Origin: an uncultured Alistipes sp.
GTDB taxonomy: Bacteria; Bacteroidota; Bacteroidia; Bacteroidales; Rikenellaceae
Direction of reading: 5' to 3'
DNA: 64,000 bases
NCBI GenBank assembly: GCA_910576555.1
Contig: CAJTIY010000001.1
Coordinates: forward strand, 372,001-436,000
The translations under genes were made by a program, and so were the position numbers. How positions within the stretch are numbered: position 1 is the stretch's first letter; each line of letters starts with the position of its first letter. Below, in pieces: positions 58,804 to 64,000 of the stretch. Under the pieces are notes generated by a model. The model searched no databases. It worked only from the letters and a program-made list of their open reading frames with translations, and was not told where the DNA came from.

Positions 58804-59211
58804 ATGATCGAGAAAGTAACTTTGCAATCGTTCGACGGCAGCGCCTTCCGCCCGGCGGGCGACATCCCGTGCGAAGATCTGAATCCCAAAGCCCTGCTGC
58901 TCTACGCGGCGGCCAAATGCGCCGGTCTGACGCTGCAGCACATCCTTGAAAAACAGCGCATCCGCCCGCGTTCGGTCGAAATCGGCATCGCAGGCGATCT
59001 GACTACCGATACCGTGCAGTCGGAGAGCATGTTCCGCTCGTTCCACGTGCTCTACGACGTGGCGTGCGGCGACCGGAAGGAGCAGGTCCGCATCGGCGAA
59101 GCCATCCGTCTCACGCACGAAAAACACTGCAGCATGATGCAGATGCTCCGCCGCATCGCCCCCGTATCGCACGAAATCGCCATCGTCGTCACCGAGCCGG
59201 CGATGCGATAG
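58804..59211 (+). CDS. OsmC family protein
   Basis: This 135-residue protein matches the OsmC/Ohr fold. The two redox cysteines are in ALLLYAAAKCAGLT and HEKHCSMMQML. OsmC proteins reduce organic hydroperoxides with a lipoyl or thiol donor. ATG 58804 begins the domain (MIEKVTLQSFDG); the open frame upstream overlaps the divergent TPR promoter and is not used. It converges with the DUF5106 gene at a shared terminator. Confidence 0.9.
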   Translation: MIEKVTLQSFDGSAFRPAGDIPCEDLNPKALLLYAAAKCAGLTLQHILEKQRIRPRSVEIGIAGDLTTDTVQSESMFRSFHVLYDVACGDRKEQVRIGEAIRLTHEKHCSMMQMLRRIAPVSHEIAIVVTEPAMR

Positions 59212-59256
59212 GACGGAACGGAGGCAAAAAGCGACCGGGAATCCGCCCCCGGAAAA

Positions 59257-59294
59257 GCAGCGGGTCCGGAGGAATCGACCTCCGGACCCGCTGC
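59257..59294. terminator. Bidirectional terminator, OsmC gene and DUF5106 gene
   Basis: A perfect 16-bp stem (59257-59272 with 59279-59294) has a six-base loop. On the minus strand TTTT follows, so it mainly serves the gene at 59297. Confidence 0.87.
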
Positions 59295-59296
59295 GT

Positions 59297-60226
59297 CTAT
59301 AGGTCCTCCGCTTCGGCGAGCGCCGCGAGGAGCGCCTGCGGCGACGCCTCCTTGAGCAACACCCGTTTGTCGCGGTCGAGCAGGTAGAGCGTCGGCATGG
59401 AGGGCAGCACGTACAGCTCTTCCTCAGCGATGGAGCCCGTGTCGAACCCCACGATCCAATCGGGCGGGAATTCCCCCGTCGACCGCTCCCACGCCGCCCG
59501 GTCGCCATCGGCGCAGAGGGCGAGGAGCGTCAGCCTCCCGGCACGGACCGACCGGCGGATTACGTCGTCGCGGCGCAACATCCCGACAACTTCGCGGCAG
59601 TGGTCGCAACCGGGGTCGTAGAAGAGCAGCACCAGCCGCTCGGCCCGCAGGCCGTGGAGCGTGCGCGGCTCGCCGGCGGGCGTGACGAAGGCGAAATCGG
59701 CGGCCGTCGCGCCCGGACGGTTTTTCCGCGCCGACTCGAGCAGATAGGCCGGACGGAGACGCTCGTACGCGTCGAGAACCGCCCCTTCGACGATCCGTTC
59801 GAGGAACAGGATGAAATAGGCCTCGCACGCCATCGGCGAAGCGGGGTCGCCGAGGTACTTTTCGGCGATCTCGGCCAACAGGCGGTAGGTCGCCGGCTCC
59901 GCCTCGGCGCGCCGCATGAGGATCTCCACGGCCAGCGGCAGCACCGCCGTGTCGGCATGGGGGAACAGCCCCGCAAAATTGACGAAGTTCTGCTCCATGA
60001 AGTCGCGATCGCGGCTGCGGAGCGTATCGGCGAACTCCATCGCATCCCAGAAATGCTCCAGCAGATAGCCCGCACGCAGGCGCGGTTCGCGCAGAGTGTC
60101 GGGGATGGGAGGCAAGGCCAGTTCGTCGGGCCGCCCCACCGCCGGAGCCGCATGCGCCGGACAGGCTCCGCCGCAGACGACGCAGCACGTAACGAACGAC
60201 AACAGCAAAGCAATCGAGAGTTTCAT
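59297..60226 (-). CDS. DUF5106 / thioredoxin-like exported protein
   Basis: This 309-residue protein has a signal peptide (MKLSIALLLSFVTCCVVCGGA). An N-terminal DUF5106 region (PPIPDTLREPRLRAGYLLEHFWDAMEFAD) is followed by a C-terminal thioredoxin fold with the CxxC site in YDPGCDHCREVVGML. A cis-Pro block PSMPTLYLLDRDKRVL is also present. It is probably a periplasmic thiol-disulfide protein. ATG at 60226 is used; one at 60232 adds two residues. It stands alone. Confidence 0.87.
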   Translation of the reverse strand: MKLSIALLLSFVTCCVVCGGACPAHAAPAVGRPDELALPPIPDTLREPRLRAGYLLEHFWDAMEFADTLRSRDRDFMEQNFVNFAGLFPHADTAVLPLAVEILMRRAEAEPATYRLLAEIAEKYLGDPASPMACEAYFILFLERIVEGAVLDAYERLRPAYLLESARKNRPGATAADFAFVTPAGEPRTLHGLRAERLVLLFYDPGCDHCREVVGMLRRDDVIRRSVRAGRLTLLALCADGDRAAWERSTGEFPPDWIVGFDTGSIAEEELYVLPSMPTLYLLDRDKRVLLKEASPQALLAALAEAEDL

Positions 60227-60453
60227 ATCCATCGGTTTCCTATAGTATCCTCGCGGAACGATCTCCGGGTCCAACCGCCTGCCGGCGCCCCGTCCCGCGA
60301 GGCGGCGAAGCCGTACGATTCCGCGCCCGCCATCGCAGTGCGGTCGGCCGGACGCGTAAAGATAGCGAATTTCGGGCGATTATTCCGCATCGCGATCCGA
60401 TTCCCGCTGCCCGAGGCCGCCGGCCGGGCATCGATACCGCCGTAGACGCACGT

Positions 60454-60488
60454 AAAAAAGGGACCGCTCCCCGCTCGGAACAGTCCCT
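60454..60488 (-). terminator. Terminator after the TolC-family gene
   Basis: On the minus strand a 6-bp stem (60488-60483 with 60464-60459) has a long GC-rich loop that can fold further and is followed by six T. The surrounding 60227-60515 shows no gene. Confidence 0.65.
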
Positions 60489-60515
60489 GTTCGAAACAGT
60501 ATGCGCACCGTCGCC

Positions 60516-61754
60516 TCACGCCTCCGCGATCCGGGCGTAGTCGGACACGGCGACCGCATACTCGAACCGCGCGCGGATGGCATTGGTGTAGAGCTGGATC
60601 CAGCTCAACTGGGCCTGCAGCACGTCGAGAATCGTCGTCAGACCCTCGCCGTAGGAGTAGGTGCTCAACGAAAGATTCTCGCTCGCGATGCGCAGGTTGC
60701 GTTCCGAAGCCTCGATCTGGGCGCGGGTCTGCACGAGCGCCGTCCACCCGTTGGTCTCCTCGCGGACGATGCCGTCGCGCACCTGCTCGGCCGCCGCCTC
60801 GCGCTGCCGCTGCACGGCACGGGCCGCACCGACGGCGCGACGGCGCTCGCCCCAGTGGAAGATCGGCACCGTGAGCCCGACGAAGGCCATGCCGTCGACA
60901 TAGGTCTTGCCCGTCCGGTTGGGCGCGTAGGGCCGCCACATGCCGCCGATGCCGACGTTCACCTGCGGATCGAAGGCCGCACGCGCCGCACGCACACCGA
61001 CCTCGGCGCGCTCGGCGTCGAGCAGCGCCGCAGCGTAATCGGACCGTCGCTCCGGCAGCGCCCCGTAGGCGATCCGCGCGGGCATCGGCAGCGTGTCGCG
61101 TATCCCCTCGCCCTGCCGGACCTCGCTCTCGGGATCGGCACCGCGCAGCACGTTGAAGTCGTGCAGCGCCACGACGGCACGCTGCTCGGCACCGAACAAT
61201 TCGTAGGTCGCTTCGCTCAAACGGGCTTCGATCATCAGCACGTCGCCCTTCGCGATATACCCTTCGGCGAACCGACGGTCGACCACCTCCTTGAGCGAGC
61301 GGATCAGCGCCACGTACTCGCGCATCGACACGGCGTAGAGCCGCGTGGCGGAAAGGTTCCAGTAGGCGTAATCGGCGGCATAGCGCACCTCGTAGCGCGT
61401 GAACTCCTCGTTGCAGAGGGCGATGTCGTAACCGAGCGACGCATCGCGGTAAGCGGCACGCACCGCCCCGCCCCCGTAGAGGGTCTGCACGAGCCGGGGC
61501 AGCAGGTCGAAGGACCAGCGCTCGCGGTCGTCGATGCGGCGCACGGTGGCCTCGAAACTGCCTTCGAGCGAGAGCCGCGGCAGGAAGCCCGTGCGGGCGC
61601 GCGCCATCGTCTCGGCTGCCTCGTCGCTGCGTGCCGCGGCGATCTCGAGCTGCCGGCTGTAGGCGGCCACTTCGGCCCGGTAGTCGTCGAGCGATGTCTG
61701 GGCCGCGACGGGTGCGCCGCAGAGCAGCAGCAGATAAAACGGGATTCTTTTCAT
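60516..61754 (-). CDS. TolC family outer membrane efflux protein
   Basis: This 412-residue protein has a signal peptide (MKRIPFYLLLLCGAPVAAQ) and two OEP halves with long helices (QLEIAAARSDEAAETMARARTGFLP and RAEVGVRAARAAFDPQVNVG). It forms the trimeric exit channel of the RND pump encoded just upstream on this strand. The genes overlap by 4 nt (ATGA), so translation is coupled. The periplasmic adaptor gene would lie beyond the window's right edge. Confidence 0.92.
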   Translation of the reverse strand: MKRIPFYLLLLCGAPVAAQTSLDDYRAEVAAYSRQLEIAAARSDEAAETMARARTGFLPRLSLEGSFEATVRRIDDRERWSFDLLPRLVQTLYGGGAVRAAYRDASLGYDIALCNEEFTRYEVRYAADYAYWNLSATRLYAVSMREYVALIRSLKEVVDRRFAEGYIAKGDVLMIEARLSEATYELFGAEQRAVVALHDFNVLRGADPESEVRQGEGIRDTLPMPARIAYGALPERRSDYAAALLDAERAEVGVRAARAAFDPQVNVGIGGMWRPYAPNRTGKTYVDGMAFVGLTVPIFHWGERRRAVGAARAVQRQREAAAEQVRDGIVREETNGWTALVQTRAQIEASERNLRIASENLSLSTYSYGEGLTTILDVLQAQLSWIQLYTNAIRARFEYAVAVSDYARIAEA

Positions 61755-64000
61755 GATCGGCGGACGTTGTGGAAGATGGCGTAAACGACGGGCAGCACGC
61801 AGATGGTCAGGAGCGTCGCCACGAACAGTCCGCCCATGATCGTGGCGGCCATCGCGCCGAACATCGAGTCGAAAAGCAGCGGAAGCATGCCCAGAATGGT
61901 GGTTCCCGAGGCCATGACGACGGGCACGATGCGGCTGCGCGTGGCGGCGACGAGGGCATCGTAGGGTGCGAGACCTTCGCCGCGCAGGACGCCGATCTGC
62001 TCGACGAGCACCACGGCGTTCTTGATGTTCATGCCCACGAGTCCCAGCAGACCGAGCAGCGAGAAGAAGTTGAAGACCTTGCCCGTCACGGTGAGGCCGA
62101 GCACCACGCCGATGAAGATCAGCGGGATCATCGAAAGGATGACCACCGGCTCGCGGTAGTTGCGGAAGAGCAGCAGCAGGACGATCAGGATCAGCACCAG
62201 CGTCAGAGGCATGTAGGCGGCCAGCGCCTCGTTTGACTCCTGCTGGCTCTCCTGCTCGCCGAAGACCTTCAGCGAATAGCCCTCGGGCAGCACGACGGTG
62301 CGCTCGACGGAGTCGCGCAGCGCGGCGAACAACCGCATCGTATTGACACCGCGCGCAGGGTCGCACTGCGCCTTCATGACGCGCTGACGGTCGAAGCGTT
62401 TGATCACCCCCGGGCGGAATGCGAACCGGAAGCCGTCGGTCACCTGCCCCACCGAGAATACACGCCCCGAAGGGTTGAACACGGGCAGCGCCTGCAGGTT
62501 GGTGAGGTTGTAAGCGTCGATGTTCTCGTCCTTGAGCAGGATGGGCATCGCCAGATCGCCCTCGCGGTAGGTGCCGAGCGGGTAGCCCTGCGTGGCGACC
62601 GTGATGCCCCAGGCCATCTGGCTGCGGGTGACGCCCACGCGCTGGCCCTTCATCTGGGAGAAGAGGGGTTCCCACGTGGGGATGCGGTTGCCCCAGCTGT
62701 TGCGGACGTTGGTCGCTCCGGGCGTGCGGCGCATGATCGCCTCGACCTCGGACGCGAGGCGCCGGAGCGTGTCGGCATCGTCGCCGATGAAGCCGAACTC
62801 GATGGCCGCATCGGGCACGGGCGAGAGCTTGAAGAGCGAGGAGCGGAGCCAGATGTCGGGAAAGTTCGCCGTGGCATAGGCCTCGAAACGCGCCTCGACC
62901 TCCTCCGTATCCCGCTTGTGGTGGAGTTCGACAAGGATGTTGCCGAAATTGGGGCGCAGCGAGACGCTGCTGCTGGCCAGATAGTAGCGCGGCGGCGTGG
63001 AACCCATCGTCGCCGAGACGGTCTTCACCTCGGGCTGCGCGCGCAGCCACGCCTCCAGCATCGCCATGTTGCGCTCCGTCTCGCGGATGTCGTAGCCCTC
63101 GGGCAGCAGCACGTCGGCCCGGAAATAGGGTTTGTCGAGCGACGGGAAGAAGTTCTGCGGCATGCGTCCCATCGCGACGAGTGCCGCGACGAAGAGCCCC
63201 GCGACGCCCGCGACCACGACCCAGCGCCGCCGCAGCAACCCCGCCAGCAGGGCATCGAACCGACGGTAGAACCGCGAAGCGTAGGGATCGCCCGCGACAG
63301 GCTTCGCGCGCAGCATGAAGTCGGCGAACAGGGGCGTCTGCGTCAGTGCCAGCACCCAGCTCAACAGCAGCGAGAGGGCCAGCACCACGAACAGCGGCTT
63401 GACGATCTCGGCGACGGACGAGGGGGCGAGGTAGAGCGGCAGGTAGGAGAAGACGGCGATGAGCGTGGCGCCCAGCAAGCTCCAGCGGGGCGCGTTGGCG
63501 CCGTCGATCACCGCCTGCCGGCGTCCGACGCCCCGGCGCATGGCCTGCTGCGCATTGTCGGTGACGACGATCGCATTGTCGACGAGCATGCCCATCGCAA
63601 TGATGAAGCCCGCCAGCGACGTGCGGTTGAGCCCCACGCCGAGGAACTGCATGAGCAGCAGCGTGCCGCCGATCGAGAAGAGCAGCGAGCTGCCGATCAG
63701 CACGCCGGCGCGGAATCCCATCACGAGCATGATGATCAGCACGACGATCGCCACCGACTCCGCGAGGTTGAGCATGAAGGTGCGGTTGGCCTCGCGCGCG
63801 ATCCGATCCTCGGGGTAGAGCGCCGTGAGTTCGAGCCCCACGGACATGCGCGCCGTGAGGCCGTCGAGCACGCGGCGCACCTGTGCGCCCGTCTTCACCA
63901 CGTCGGCCTGCGCCTCGGTCGAGACGCCGATGCCCACCGCACGCCGGCCGTCGATGCGCATGAGCGTGCGCGGCGGCGAGGCATAGCCCCGCTCGACGCG
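61751..64000 (-). CDS. RND family efflux permease (N-terminal part missing at window edge)
   Basis: The visible 749 residues are the C-terminal three quarters of an RND transporter. Membrane helices surround GMLVDNAIVVTDNAQQAM (TM4 proton-relay Asp) and GMNIKNAVVLVEQI (second half). Two large periplasmic loops are present. It exports small hydrophobic molecules with the proton gradient. Substrate cannot be told: HAE1 drug pumps are the nearest match by length and motifs. The frame is open to the window edge, so the start is outside. Confidence 0.93.
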   Translation of the reverse strand, partial: RVERGYASPPRTLMRIDGRRAVGIGVSTEAQADVVKTGAQVRRVLDGLTARMSVGLELTALYPEDRIAREANRTFMLNLAESVAIVVLIIMLVMGFRAGVLIGSSLLFSIGGTLLLMQFLGVGLNRTSLAGFIIAMGMLVDNAIVVTDNAQQAMRRGVGRRQAVIDGANAPRWSLLGATLIAVFSYLPLYLAPSSVAEIVKPLFVVLALSLLLSWVLALTQTPLFADFMLRAKPVAGDPYASRFYRRFDALLAGLLRRRWVVVAGVAGLFVAALVAMGRMPQNFFPSLDKPYFRADVLLPEGYDIRETERNMAMLEAWLRAQPEVKTVSATMGSTPPRYYLASSSVSLRPNFGNILVELHHKRDTEEVEARFEAYATANFPDIWLRSSLFKLSPVPDAAIEFGFIGDDADTLRRLASEVEAIMRRTPGATNVRNSWGNRIPTWEPLFSQMKGQRVGVTRSQMAWGITVATQGYPLGTYREGDLAMPILLKDENIDAYNLTNLQALPVFNPSGRVFSVGQVTDGFRFAFRPGVIKRFDRQRVMKAQCDPARGVNTMRLFAALRDSVERTVVLPEGYSLKVFGEQESQQESNEALAAYMPLTLVLILIVLLLLFRNYREPVVILSMIPLIFIGVVLGLTVTGKVFNFFSLLGLLGLVGMNIKNAVVLVEQIGVLRGEGLAPYDALVAATRSRIVPVVMASGTTILGMLPLLFDSMFGAMAATIMGGLFVATLLTICVLPVVYAIFHNVRRS

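Noticed and set aside
57735..58949. Plus-strand frame antisense to the 993-aa TPR gene
   Set aside because: Shadow of a repetitive GC-rich gene; the TPR frame has a signal peptide and regular repeats.

Overview
The window looks like a chromosome segment of a GC-rich Bacteroidales bacterium, most like Alistipes or another Rikenellaceae member (inference). The signs are: nearly all promoters carry the Bacteroidetes -7 box TAnnTTTG, often with a TTG 19 nt upstream; typical families are present (DUF4251, DUF2795, DUF5689, DUF4199, DUF4293, DUF5106, DUF1573, BACON lipoproteins, TonB-dependent barrels); NusB has the long Bacteroidetes form; coding DNA is strongly G/C-ending. No phage, IS element, CRISPR array, tRNA or rRNA was seen.

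Layout. 1-13.1 kb: nitrilase-family tail, uvrA, a DUF4251 protein, ispF and pepD from divergent promoters, a plain TonB-dependent-type barrel, a DAO-family flavoenzyme, DUF2795, then a minus-strand set with cobalamin adenosyltransferase, a reduced methyltransferase-like protein and a BaiN-type flavoprotein. 13.2-19 kb: nusB, a DUF1573 lipoprotein, yajC, a C-rich gap, then a cobalamin riboswitch ahead of the anaerobic ribonucleotide reductase genes nrdDG. 19.1-25.7 kb: a TPP riboswitch and a nine-gene thiamin operon (thiS, TenI-like, thiE, thiG, thiH, thiF, an unassigned methyltransferase, tenA, thiD), most genes joined by ATGA overlaps. 25.8-38.5 kb: era, a TPR protein, an MFSD1-like MFS carrier, a minus-strand transglutaminase/glycosyltransferase pair, bacterioferritin, acyl-ACP thioesterase, a DUF2975/XRE regulator pair and a large M16 peptidase.

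38.46-49.5 kb is the most distinctive part. A gap of about 950 nt holds a decaying array of 49/50-nt repeats. A five-gene minus-strand operon follows: a 1302-residue BACON/triplicated-module/OB-like surface lipoprotein, a DNA/RNA non-specific endonuclease lipoprotein, a secreted endonuclease/exonuclease/phosphatase-family enzyme, a SusC-sized TonB-dependent transporter and a DUF5689 OB-like lipoprotein. There is no SusD. I read it as an outer-membrane system that binds, cuts and imports extracellular nucleic acid or its products, organised like a polysaccharide utilisation locus. A barrel lacking the N-terminal regulatory domain at 6.5-8.9 kb is a diverged relative of this transporter.

49.6-64 kb: DUF4293, a GT2 glycosyltransferase, DUF4199, tsaC/Sua5, mltG, the SRP RNA gene ffs (its promoter abuts that of mltG), a barrel/TPR pair, an OsmC protein, a DUF5106-thioredoxin protein, and a TolC/RND efflux pair that runs off the right edge. 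Starts were chosen by family alignment, overlap with the upstream gene, or signal-peptide position, because Shine-Dalgarno signals are weak.
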